A stretch of 64,000 nt of DNA, taken from assembly GCA_963835135.1 (NCBI GenBank), contig CAWIEF010000003.1, forward strand, positions 1,302,001 to 1,366,000, read 5' to 3'. The translations under genes were made by a program, and so were the position numbers. Source of the DNA: JAVVHH01 sp963835135 (GTDB taxonomy: Bacteria > Pseudomonadota > Alphaproteobacteria > Acetobacterales > Acetobacteraceae). This document shows positions 8,920 to 19,696 of this stretch, in pieces (position 1 is the first letter of the stretch; every line of letters begins with the position of its first letter). Below the pieces are notes generated by a model. The model was not told where the DNA came from. It was given only the letters and a program-made list of their open reading frames with translations, and made no database searches.

Positions 8920-10140
8920 CTACCTTAGCATGGCCGCCACGCTGCCGGCACCCATCGCCTGGCGCACAAACATGCGCTTGAGCCCGGGCAGCCGGTCCAC
9001 GCCGGCGATCCCCAGATCGCGCACCCCGCGCACGATGGGGTTGTCGGTGCTGAACAGCCGGTCGAGCGCGTCCGTCGCACCCAACATCAGCAAATTCGCT
9101 CCCCGCCGCTGCCGCTGATACTCCGCCAGCAATGCGGGCGCACCCGCATCGCCGCCCGCCCGCACCGCGTCCAACACCAGCTTCGACAGGGCGATCACGT
9201 CGCGGAAGCCGAGGTTCAAACCTTGCCCGGCGATCGGATGGATACCGTGCGCCGCGTCGCCCACCAACACCAATCGCGTGTCGACATAGCGCTGGGCGTG
9301 CATCGCCGAGAGCGGATAGCGCCACCGCCGCCCGACCGGCCGCACCGCGCCGAGATGCGAGCCCAACCGCCGGGCCACTTCGCGCGCGAACACGACGTCA
9401 TCGGTGGCGTAGATCCGGTCGGCCAACGCCGCGCCCTCGGTCCAGACGATCGCCGAGACGTTCGGCGCGCCGTCGATGCCGACCATCGGCAACTGTGCGA
9501 ACGGTCCGCCCGGTAGGAAATGTTCCAGCGCCACGTTGCCATGCGGCCGCTCGTGCGCGATCGCCGCGACCAGGCCGCGCTGCTTGTAAGGCACCGTGGT
9601 GACCGCGATGCCTGCCTGTTGCCGCAGTGGCGACTGCCGCCCTTCGGCCGCGACCACCAGCTTGCACCGGAAGCTGGCCCCGCCCGCCACCACGACGGTC
9701 GCGCCCTCGGCATCCCGCGTGACCTCTGCCGTCGCTGGCGCATGCACCTGCAGTGTCGGCAACGACCGCAGATGCGCGTTCAGCGCCACCCGCAAGCTCC
9801 GCGCCTCGACCATCCAGCCAAACGGCTCGCTCCCCGCCTGGCGGTGATCGAAGTGCAAGTGCAGCCGCGACGCCGGTCGGCCGATCCGGCCGTCGGACAC
9901 CCTGATATCCTCGATCGGACACACCGGGAGCGGCAGTTGCGCCCACACGCCGGCCGCCTCGAGCAGCCGCCGCGACCCGGCTGCGACCGCATAAGCCCGC
10001 CCGTCGAAGTCAGGATGCTCCATCGGCGGCAGATCGGCTCGGTCGATCACGGCCACCCGCGCGCCCCCTTCCGCCAACCGGCACGCCAGCGTCCCGCCCA
10101 CCGGTCCGGCTCCAACAACGCAAACGTCCACCTCCAGCAT
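8920..10140 (-). CDS. ubiH: UbiH/COQ6-family FAD-dependent hydroxylase
   Basis: A 406-residue flavoprotein monooxygenase that most likely hydroxylates the aromatic ring during ubiquinone synthesis. It shows the N-terminal dinucleotide-binding motif VVGAGPVGGTLA (residues 7-18) and the family FAD motif GDAAHGIHPIAGQGLNLGFRD near residue 290. The family contains UbiH, UbiF, UbiI and UbiM, which act at different ring positions and cannot be separated from sequence alone, so the symbol is provisional. It has its own upstream intergenic region of 255 bases shared divergently with glnK. Confidence 0.85.
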   Translation of the reverse strand: MLEVDVCVVGAGPVGGTLACRLAEGGARVAVIDRADLPPMEHPDFDGRAYAVAAGSRRLLEAAGVWAQLPLPVCPIEDIRVSDGRIGRPASRLHLHFDHRQAGSEPFGWMVEARSLRVALNAHLRSLPTLQVHAPATAEVTRDAEGATVVVAGGASFRCKLVVAAEGRQSPLRQQAGIAVTTVPYKQRGLVAAIAHERPHGNVALEHFLPGGPFAQLPMVGIDGAPNVSAIVWTEGAALADRIYATDDVVFAREVARRLGSHLGAVRPVGRRWRYPLSAMHAQRYVDTRLVLVGDAAHGIHPIAGQGLNLGFRDVIALSKLVLDAVRAGGDAGAPALLAEYQRQRRGANLLMLGATDALDRLFSTDNPIVRGVRDLGIAGVDRLPGLKRMFVRQAMGAGSVAAMLR

Positions 10141-10314
10141 GGATTACCCTCGTGTGCTCACCTGCATTTAGTCACGCTTGCCTAAATTACAGGCACTCGA
10201 CCGTGGCCAATTCGCCGCGCCTTCACTCAGCGTCTGCATAAGCAGGCGGCAGAGCAGCAGCAAGACCGGGTGGGAACTCCCGATCGCACCGCCGCTCCAT
10301 CGGCCGATCTGACG

Positions 10315-10329
10315 CGGCACGGTTCTTGA
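10315..10329 (+). promoter_or_regulatory. candidate sigma-54 promoter for glnK-amtB
   Basis: CGGCACG, four bases, then TTGAA matches the -24/-12 consensus TGGCACG-N4-TTGCA at most positions, including the essential GG at -24. The -12 element has TTGA instead of TTGC, which weakens it. It lies 66 bases upstream of the glnK start, and glnK-amtB operons are classically NtrC/sigma-54 controlled. No NtrC site was identified. Confidence 0.5.
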
Positions 10330-10395
10330 AATGAGAGTAGCCGCGCCAGCCGCCGCTTTCTGCGTCGGAGCGCCGGACGTATCAAGAGAGGCGCT

Positions 10396-10734
10396 ATGAA
10401 GCTCATCATGGCCATCATCAAACCCTTCAAGCTGGACGATGTGCGCGAAGCGCTCACGCCGCTCGGGGTTCAGGGCCTAACGGTGTCGGAAGTGAAGGGT
10501 TTTGGCCGCCAGAAAGGCCAGACCGAAATCTACCGCGGCGCGGAATATCACGTGAACTTCCTGCCGAAAGTGAAGATCGAGGTCGCTGTGCCGGCCGACC
10601 TGGCCGAGCAGGTCGTGGAGGCCATCATCCGCTCCGCCCGAACCGGCAAGATCGGCGATGGCAAGGTCTTCGTGATGGACATGCAGCGCGCTGTCCGCAT
10701 CCGCACCGGCGAAACCGACAACGAGGCCCTATGA
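10396..10734 (+). CDS. glnK: nitrogen regulatory PII protein
   Basis: A 112-residue PII signal protein that binds ATP/ADP and 2-oxoglutarate and, in its unmodified form, blocks the AmtB channel. It begins MKLIMAIIKPFKLDDVREAL as usual. The T-loop contains Tyr51 (EIYRGAEY), the site of uridylylation by GlnD, and the C-terminal signature TGKIGDGKVFV is intact. Its stop overlaps the amtB start by four bases (ATGA), so the pair is coupled; this position identifies it as the GlnK rather than the GlnB paralogue. GAGAGGCGC precedes the ATG. Confidence 0.95.
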   Translation: MKLIMAIIKPFKLDDVREALTPLGVQGLTVSEVKGFGRQKGQTEIYRGAEYHVNFLPKVKIEVAVPADLAEQVVEAIIRSARTGKIGDGKVFVMDMQRAVRIRTGETDNEAL

Positions 10735-12167
10735 TGATGAAGAAGCTGCGCGGGCTGCTCCCAGCCCTGATCCTCTGCCTGGCCATGGCGCTCCCCGTCA
10801 TGGCGCAGACCACGCCGCCCGCCGCGGCGGAGGCCCCGGCTGCGGGCACCGAGACCGGTAACCCGGGCACCGGCGCCGCCCCGGCGGCACCGGCCGCCGC
10901 GGCCGAGCCGAAGGTCGACACCGGCGACACCGCCTGGATGCTCACCAGCACCGCACTCGTGCTGATGATGACCATCCCCGGCCTGGCCCTCTTCTACGCC
11001 GGCATGGTGCGCAAGAAGAACGTGCTCGCCACCATGATGCAGTCCTTCGCGATCACCGCGATCGTGACCGTCGTCTGGTTCGCCGTCGGCTACAGCCTCG
11101 CCTTCACCAACGGCAACGCGTATGTCGGCGACTTCAGCCGTCTGTTCCTCCGCGGCATCGAGGCTGCCTGGGACAAGCCCTTCACGCTCGGCGCCGGCAC
11201 CGACAACAGCACGGCAAACACGATCCCCGAGACCGTGTTCATCATGTTCCAGATGACCTTCGCCATCATCACCCCGGCGCTGATCACCGGCGCGTTCGCC
11301 GACCGGATGAAGTTCTCCGCGATGGTCCTGTTCATGATCCTGTGGTCGATCTTCGTCTACTCGCCGATCGCCCACTGGGTCTGGAGCCCGCTCGGCTGGC
11401 TGAACAGCCTGGGCGCGGCCGACTTTGCCGGCGGCACCGTTGTTCACATCAACGCCGGGGTCGCAGGACTGATGTGCTGCCTCGTGCTCGGCAAGCGCAC
11501 CGGATACGGGCACGAGAACATGGCGCCGTATAATCTCGGCTACGCGGTGATCGGCGCCGGGCTGCTCTGGGTAGGCTGGTTCGGCTTCAACGCGGGCTCC
11601 GCGGTGGGCGCCGGCGGCCGTGCCGGGATGGCGATGCTCGCCACCCAGGTCGCGACCGGGGCGGCCACTTTGGCCTGGCTCGCCGCCGAATGGGTCGCCA
11701 AGGGCAAGCCTTCCGTTCTCGGCGCCGCGTCCGGCGCCGTCGCCGGGCTAGTCGCCATCACGCCCGCCTCCGGCTTCGTGCTCCCCGGCCCGGCACTGAT
11801 CATCGGCATCGCTGCCGGCATCATCTGCTTCTGGTCGGCCACGTCGCTCAAGCATCTGCTCGGCTATGACGACAGTCTCGACGCGTTCGGCGTGCACGGG
11901 ATCGGCGGCATCGTCGGCGCGCTGCTGACCGGCGTGTTCGCCTACGGCCCGCTCTCGGCCACGACGGACCACCCCGACGGCGTCTACATCGGCGGCCTGC
12001 CGCAGTTCATCGACCAGGTTTATGCGGTCGCCGCGACGCTCATCTACAGCAGCATCGCGACACTGGTGATTCTCTTCGTGGTCAAGATCCTCGTGGGCCT
12101 CCGAGTCAACGAGGAGGAGGAGCGCGAGGGTCTCGACGTCGTCCTCCACGGCGAACGCCTCGGCTAG
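10731..12167 (+). CDS. amtB: ammonium transporter
   Basis: A 478-residue Amt/Rh channel for ammonium in the inner membrane. It starts with a cleavable signal (ALILCLAMALPVMAQ) and then a low-complexity Ala/Pro/Gly spacer of about 40 residues before the first helix, longer than in E. coli AmtB. Eleven hydrophobic helices follow, with the twin-His region FGVHGIGGIVGALLTG and the FAGGTVVHINAGVAGL segment. The cytoplasmic tail ends with an acidic stretch (NEEEEREGLD), the usual GlnK docking region. Coupled to glnK. Confidence 0.95.
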   Translation: MMMKKLRGLLPALILCLAMALPVMAQTTPPAAAEAPAAGTETGNPGTGAAPAAPAAAAEPKVDTGDTAWMLTSTALVLMMTIPGLALFYAGMVRKKNVLATMMQSFAITAIVTVVWFAVGYSLAFTNGNAYVGDFSRLFLRGIEAAWDKPFTLGAGTDNSTANTIPETVFIMFQMTFAIITPALITGAFADRMKFSAMVLFMILWSIFVYSPIAHWVWSPLGWLNSLGAADFAGGTVVHINAGVAGLMCCLVLGKRTGYGHENMAPYNLGYAVIGAGLLWVGWFGFNAGSAVGAGGRAGMAMLATQVATGAATLAWLAAEWVAKGKPSVLGAASGAVAGLVAITPASGFVLPGPALIIGIAAGIICFWSATSLKHLLGYDDSLDAFGVHGIGGIVGALLTGVFAYGPLSATTDHPDGVYIGGLPQFIDQVYAVAATLIYSSIATLVILFVVKILVGLRVNEEEEREGLDVVLHGERLG

Positions 12168-12186
12168 ACCCGACCTCATAGCCCAT

Positions 12187-12227
12187 TCCCTCTCCTGCAC
12201 GCGGGGGAGGGAGTGGGTGAGGGTGGT
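12187..12227. repeat. dispersed CCCTCTCC-type hairpin element
   Basis: CCCTCTCC and GGGGAGGG pair around an 8-base loop, followed by GTGGGTGAGGG. It sits between the convergent ends of amtB and the DUF29 gene, where it may act as a bidirectional terminator. It is a degenerate copy of the elements at 13939, 52565 and 55854. Confidence 0.6.
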
Positions 12228-12251
12228 CAGGGTCAGGGTGGGCCGGCCCAG

Positions 12252-12698
12252 CTACGAACCGACTTCCGGCCAGAAATCGTCCGCCAGCACCTGAACCGCC
12301 GACCACGGGCAGACCTCCGGGAAGCTGGCCTCGGCCAACCCTGTCTCAACCACAGCGTTCCTGCGGGCGCGGCGATACGCGAGCGCCATGCGCGCCTCCA
12401 AGGTGCCCCGCAAACTCGGATTATCGTCCAAATGATCACTCAGCGCGTCGCGCGTGCCAGCGATCGACAATCGCCACGACGGCCCCCGCCGCACCGGCCG
12501 ATATTGCGACTTGAGCAAATGCAGCAGCAGAACCGTCAGCCGGCTGACCAGCTCACGCTTCTCCGAGCGGCCCATGCTCTCGATTTCCTCCGCGATGTGC
12601 TCGAGATCCGCCTCGGAAACCTTGCCGGCCCGCAGCAGGCCGGACTGCTCGGTCGTCCACGCATAGAAGTCGCGGTCATAAAGTGTCGGATCGCTCAT
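12252..12698 (-). CDS. DUF29 family protein
   Basis: A 148-residue soluble protein matching the DUF29 pattern: YDRDFYAWTTEQSGLLRAG at the start, then a helix with HIAEEIESMGRSEKRELVSRL, a hydrophobic helix TVLLLHLLKSQYRP and the segment GPSWRLSI. The function of DUF29 proteins is not established; they are frequent in cyanobacteria and alphaproteobacteria, often in many copies. It precedes nothing obvious in an operon; the ammonia-lyase gene upstream ends 23 bases before its start on the same strand. Confidence 0.85.
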   Translation of the reverse strand: MSDPTLYDRDFYAWTTEQSGLLRAGKVSEADLEHIAEEIESMGRSEKRELVSRLTVLLLHLLKSQYRPVRRGPSWRLSIAGTRDALSDHLDDNPSLRGTLEARMALAYRRARRNAVVETGLAEASFPEVCPWSAVQVLADDFWPEVGS

Positions 12699-12721
12699 CA
12701 GGCGCCCACTGCAGTCCCGTA

Positions 12722-13918
12722 TCAGCTCCGCCTTACCACATAACTCTCGGCCAGCGCCGCCGAGATCGCGTCCGCGTGCGCCGGGTCACGAGCCTCGATC
12801 ATCAGCTCCAGCTCGGCCGCCTGCACGCTCGGCGCGTCGAACAGCCGTTGATGGATCACCTCGATGATGTTGCCGCCCAGCCCGCCGATCCGCGTCGCGA
12901 TGTCGGCCAGCACACCCGGCCGGTCCGGGATGTCCATCGTCAGCCGCAGGAGTCGCCCATCCCGCAGCAGCCCCCGCAGCAGCACGTTCGCGAGGATACG
13001 CCCGTCGATGTTGCCGCCGCACACCACCGTCCCGACCCGGCGCCCGGCAAACCGCTCCGGATGCGCCAGCAGCGCTCCCACCCCGATCGCCCCCGCGCCC
13101 TCGGCCACCTGCTTGGCCCCTTCGGCCAGCAGCGAGATTGCGTCCTCTACCACCCGCTCGGGCACCACCAGCACCTCGCGCACCAGCCCGCGCATCGCCT
13201 CGAGGCACAATCCCCCGATACGCTGCACGGCAATCCCCTCGGCGATGGTCGACCCGCCGGTGACGCTCTCGCGCCCGGACAATGCTGCCTGCAGCGACGC
13301 GTAGCTCTCGACCTCCACGCCGATCACCTCGAGGTCCGGCCTCAGCCCCGCTGCCGCAACGGCGCAGCCCGAGATCATCCCGCCGCCACCGACCGGAATG
13401 AGCAGAATGTCGATCTCCGGCGCGTCTTCGAGGAACTCCAGCGCGAGTGTCCCCTGCCCGGCCATCACCGCCTCGTCGTCGTATGGATGGACGAACACCC
13501 GCCCGTCCCGCTCGGCCAAGAGGTGCGCGTGCACCGCCGCATCGGCCAGCATGTCGCCGTGTAGGACCACTTCGGCCCCCCACGCCCGGGTCCGGCTCAC
13601 CTTCGTCGACGGCGTGAACAACGGCATCACAATCGTCGCCTGTATCCCGAGCAGGCTCGCGTGCCGCGCCACCGCCTGTGCGTGGTTGCCGGCCGACATC
13701 GCGATCACGCCGCGCGCCCGCTCGCCGGCGGTCAGCAGGGCCAGCCGGTTCGCCGCGCCCCGCTCCTTGAACGAGCCGATCCGCTGCAAATTCTCCAGCT
13801 TGAGCGTGACATCCGCTCCGGTCGCCAAACTCACCGCGTGTGACGCGATTGACGGCGTTCGCAGCACGCGCCCTTCGATCCGCCGCGCCGCCGCCCGCAC
13901 GTCCTCAAGCCCAATCAT
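12722..13918 (-). CDS. ilvA: threonine ammonia-lyase with C-terminal ACT domain
   Basis: A PLP enzyme of 398 residues that deaminates threonine (or serine) to 2-oxobutanoate, the first step to isoleucine. The PLP lysine lies in GSFKERGAANR near residue 52, the substrate loop is SAGNHAQ near 93, and the phosphate-binding glycine loop is VGGGGMISG near 182. The last 75 residues form an ACT regulatory domain (LTMDIPDRPGVLADIATRIG). The length and single ACT domain fit the short catabolic/biosynthetic type, so either ilvA or tdcB could be the fitting symbol. Confidence 0.88.
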   Translation of the reverse strand: MIGLEDVRAAARRIEGRVLRTPSIASHAVSLATGADVTLKLENLQRIGSFKERGAANRLALLTAGERARGVIAMSAGNHAQAVARHASLLGIQATIVMPLFTPSTKVSRTRAWGAEVVLHGDMLADAAVHAHLLAERDGRVFVHPYDDEAVMAGQGTLALEFLEDAPEIDILLIPVGGGGMISGCAVAAAGLRPDLEVIGVEVESYASLQAALSGRESVTGGSTIAEGIAVQRIGGLCLEAMRGLVREVLVVPERVVEDAISLLAEGAKQVAEGAGAIGVGALLAHPERFAGRRVGTVVCGGNIDGRILANVLLRGLLRDGRLLRLTMDIPDRPGVLADIATRIGGLGGNIIEVIHQRLFDAPSVQAAELELMIEARDPAHADAISAALAESYVVRRS

Positions 13919-13938
13919 CCGATGTCCCTCTCTTGGAA

Positions 13939-13959
13939 CCCTCTCCCTCCGGGAGAGGG
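13939..13959. repeat. dispersed inverted repeat CCCTCTCCC/GGGAGAGGG
   Basis: A perfect 9-base-pair hairpin with a 3-base loop, followed by CAGGGTGAGGG. It lies just upstream of the threonine ammonia-lyase start and after the greA end. The same stem occurs in the opposite orientation at 52565-52585. Confidence 0.75.
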
Positions 13960-13993
13960 CAGGGTGAGGGAGCCCTGTTCAGCCTAGCCGAAC

Positions 13994-14467
13994 TTATCCA
14001 TAGCGAACCTCGAGCACCTCATAACTCCGATCGCCCCCTGGCGCCGGGACGGAAATGGTATCCCCCGTCTTCTTGCCGATCAGCGCCTTGGCCAGCGGCG
14101 AGGAAATCGACAGCCGCCGCAGCTTGATGTCCGCCTCGTGCACGCCGACGATCTGGTAGGTCGCCTCTTTCTCAGTCTCTTCGTCGACCAGCTTGATGTG
14201 CGCGCCGAACTTAATCTGATCGCCGGACAAGGAGGCCGGGTCGATCACTTCGGCCGCCGAGACGATCTCCTCGAGCTCTATCACCCGGCCCTCGATGAAC
14301 GATTGACGCTCCCGTGCGGCGTGGTACTCGGCGTTCTCCGACAGGTCGCCATGGCTCCGCGCCTCGGCGATCGCGCGGATGATTGCGGGCCGCTCCACGG
14401 ATTTGAGGTGGCGCAGCTCCTCTTCGAGACGCTGCAGGCCCGGCGCGGTCATCGGAAACTTCTGCAA
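13994..14467 (-). CDS. greA: transcription elongation factor GreA
   Basis: Rescues backtracked RNA polymerase by stimulating cleavage of the nascent transcript. The 157-residue protein has the N-terminal coiled coil, including the tip motif SHGDLSENAEYHAARERQ with the acidic residues that coordinate the second metal, and the C-terminal FKBP-like domain (SPLAKALIGKKTGD). Two TTG starts are possible, at 14473 and 14467; the second gives the family-typical MQKFPMT start and a better distance to AGAGGA. It follows carB on the same strand by 92 bases. Confidence 0.95.
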   Translation of the reverse strand: MQKFPMTAPGLQRLEEELRHLKSVERPAIIRAIAEARSHGDLSENAEYHAARERQSFIEGRVIELEEIVSAAEVIDPASLSGDQIKFGAHIKLVDEETEKEATYQIVGVHEADIKLRRLSISSPLAKALIGKKTGDTISVPAPGGDRSYEVLEVRYG

Positions 14468-14559
14468 AATCAACGATCCTCTACCCGGTCGGCATACACG
14501 TCAACGCGGCGCCAAGGGTCGTCCCGGGCACCGCATAGGCCCAGTCCGGCCAATCCGGA

Positions 14560-17796
<3,237 letters not shown>

Positions 17797-17799
17797 GCC

Positions 17800-19152
17800 C
17801 TACGCCCCTCCACCCATCATGCCGACGAACCGCTTGAACAGGTGGTGGCTATCCGTCGGTCCAGGGCTCGCCTCAGGATGATACTGCACGCTGAACGCCC
17901 GCTTACCCTCGCACGCGATACCCTCGTTGCTGCCGTCGAACAGGCTCGTATGCGTGATCTGGACCCCGTCCGGCAGGCTCTTGTCGTCCACCGCGAACCC
18001 ATGATTCTGCGCCGTGATTTCTACCTTGCCCGTCGCCAGATCCTTCACCGGCTGGTTCGCCCCCCGATGCCCTTGCTCCAGCTTGTAGGTCTTAGCCCCC
18101 AGCGCTAGCGCCAGCAGCTGGTGCCCCAGGCAGATCCCGAACACCGGCACGCCCTTGTCCAGCACGCCCTGGATTGCCGGCACCGCGTATACTCCCGTGG
18201 CCGCGGGGTCCCCCGGCCCGTTGGAAAGGAACACCCCGTCCGGCTCATGCCGCAGGATGTCGTCCGCGGTCGCATCGGCCGGCACCACCGTCACCTTGCA
18301 GCCCGCCGCGGCCAGGCAGCGCAGGATGTTGCGCTTGGCCCCATAATCGACCGCAACCACGTGATGCGTCGGCTCCAACGCGACATGCCGGTCCGGCCAG
18401 GCCCAAATGCCCTCGCTCCACGCGTAGCTCTGCGTGCAACTCACCTGCTTGGCCAGGTCCATCCCCTCTAGCCCGGGCCACGCGACGGCCTGCGCCCGCA
18501 GCGCCGCTAAATCGAACTTCCCGTCCGCCGGGTAGCACAGCACCGCGCTCGGCGGCCCCCCGTCCCGAATCCGCAGCGTCAGGGCCCGCGTGTCCACTCC
18601 CGCTAGACCCGGCACGCCCCGCGCCTTCAGCCACGCATCCAGCGTCGCCGTCGACCGCCAATTCGAGGGATCCGTGATGTCCTGCTTCACCACCAGTCCC
18701 AGCGCCGCCACGTTCGTCGCCTCGGCATCCTCGCTATTGGTCCCGACATTACCGATATGCGGGAAGGTGAACGTGATGATCTGCCCCGCATAGGACGGGT
18801 CGGTCAGAGTCTCTTGATACCCTGTCATCCCGGTGTTGAAGCACAACTCCCCCACTCTACTGGCCGTATGCGCCCCGAAACCCAACCCCCAGAACACCCC
18901 GCCATCGGCCAGCACCAGCACCGCCGTGGCCCCAGCCGGCGCAGCGGCTTCGGTGGCGCTCTCGTCCGCTCCGGCCTCACCCGCTAAGTCGGCAAGCGTC
19001 AGGCCGGTTGCCGCCACCACGGCCGGCCAATGCTTGCTGGGAACCGCACGCGCCTGGCGCCATTTCCGGATTGCCTCGAGTCCAACGCCGGTCAGCCGCG
19101 CTGCGGCTTCGGAACCGCCCAAACGTGCGATGATGTCGTCGATGCTGGCCAT
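17800..19152 (-). CDS. carA: carbamoyl-phosphate synthase small subunit with N-terminal HTH-like domain
   Basis: Residues from about 75 onward are a complete CarA: the small-subunit domain followed by a class I glutamine amidotransferase with nucleophile Cys in FGICLGHQL near 340 and catalytic His/Glu in QYHPEASPGP near 423. The 60 to 70 residues before this are extra compared with E. coli CarA. They form a helical domain (IIARLGGSEAAARLTGVG, then IRKWRQARAVPSKHWPAVV) resembling the YdaS/Cro type of DNA-binding helix-turn-helix; I recall such domains on CarA proteins being called carph-isopro. An Ala/Glu-rich linker joins the parts. It forms an operon with carB and possibly greA. Confidence 0.93.
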   Translation of the reverse strand: MASIDDIIARLGGSEAAARLTGVGLEAIRKWRQARAVPSKHWPAVVAATGLTLADLAGEAGADESATEAAAPAGATAVLVLADGGVFWGLGFGAHTASRVGELCFNTGMTGYQETLTDPSYAGQIITFTFPHIGNVGTNSEDAEATNVAALGLVVKQDITDPSNWRSTATLDAWLKARGVPGLAGVDTRALTLRIRDGGPPSAVLCYPADGKFDLAALRAQAVAWPGLEGMDLAKQVSCTQSYAWSEGIWAWPDRHVALEPTHHVVAVDYGAKRNILRCLAAAGCKVTVVPADATADDILRHEPDGVFLSNGPGDPAATGVYAVPAIQGVLDKGVPVFGICLGHQLLALALGAKTYKLEQGHRGANQPVKDLATGKVEITAQNHGFAVDDKSLPDGVQITHTSLFDGSNEGIACEGKRAFSVQYHPEASPGPTDSHHLFKRFVGMMGGGA

Positions 19153-19157
19153 ACCTC

Positions 19158-19186
19158 ACCATATGGGAAGTTTCTTCCCAGCTCAA
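19158..19186 (-). promoter_or_regulatory. probable carA promoter with operator palindrome in the spacer
   Basis: Reading the minus strand: -35 TTGAGC (19181-19186), a 17-base spacer, and -10 TATGGT (19158-19163). The whole spacer is the perfect palindrome TGGGAAG-AAA-CTTCCCA (19164-19180), a natural repressor site. The predicted transcription start falls at or next to the A of the carA ATG (19152), so the mRNA would be leaderless. The element also lies in the short divergent region in front of yqeY. Confidence 0.55.
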
Positions 19187-19233
19187 TCACAGTCTGGCAC
19201 ACTACCGGTAACTCTTTTCCGCTTGGAGCCCCC

Positions 19234-19692
19234 ATGAGTCTGCGCGACCAGTTCACCGACGCCCTGAAAACCTCCATGAAGGCCGGCGACAGCGCGCGCA
19301 CCTCCACGCTTCGCATGGTGCTGGCTAAGATCAAGGATGCTGACATCGCCGCCCGCCCAAAAGGAGTGACCGCTATCCCCGACGATGAGGTGATGGGCAC
19401 GCTCCGCGGCATGGTCAAATCCCGCCGCGAGTCGGTCGAACTCTATCGCCAGGGCAACCGCCCCGAGCTCGCCGCCAAGGAAGAGGCCGAGATCGCCGTC
19501 ATCGAGGGGTTTCTGCCGCAGCAGATGGACGACGCGTCCCTGGCTGCCGCCGTCGACAAGGCGGTCGCCGATACCGGCGCCACGTCACCCAAGGAGATGG
19601 GCAAGGTCATGGCCGCCCTGAAAGCGGCCCATGGCGCCGCCCTCGACATGTCGCGCGCCAACCCGCTCGTCAAAGCTCGCCTCACGCCCTGA
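19234..19692 (+). CDS. yqeY: GatB/YqeY domain protein
   Basis: A 152-residue, mainly helical protein homologous to the tRNA-binding tail domain of GatB. It begins SLRDQFTDALKTSMKAGD and contains the conserved RESVELYRQGNRPELA and EIAVIEGFLPQQ segments. Its role is unclear: it may influence amidotransferase or tRNA handling. The ATG at 19234 has TTGGAGCCCC upstream. It sits 4 bases before dnaG, an arrangement seen widely in alphaproteobacteria, so it probably shares the dnaG-rpoD transcript. Confidence 0.92.
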   Translation: MSLRDQFTDALKTSMKAGDSARTSTLRMVLAKIKDADIAARPKGVTAIPDDEVMGTLRGMVKSRRESVELYRQGNRPELAAKEEAEIAVIEGFLPQQMDDASLAAAVDKAVADTGATSPKEMGKVMAALKAAHGAALDMSRANPLVKARLTP

Positions 19693-19696
19693 TCCC

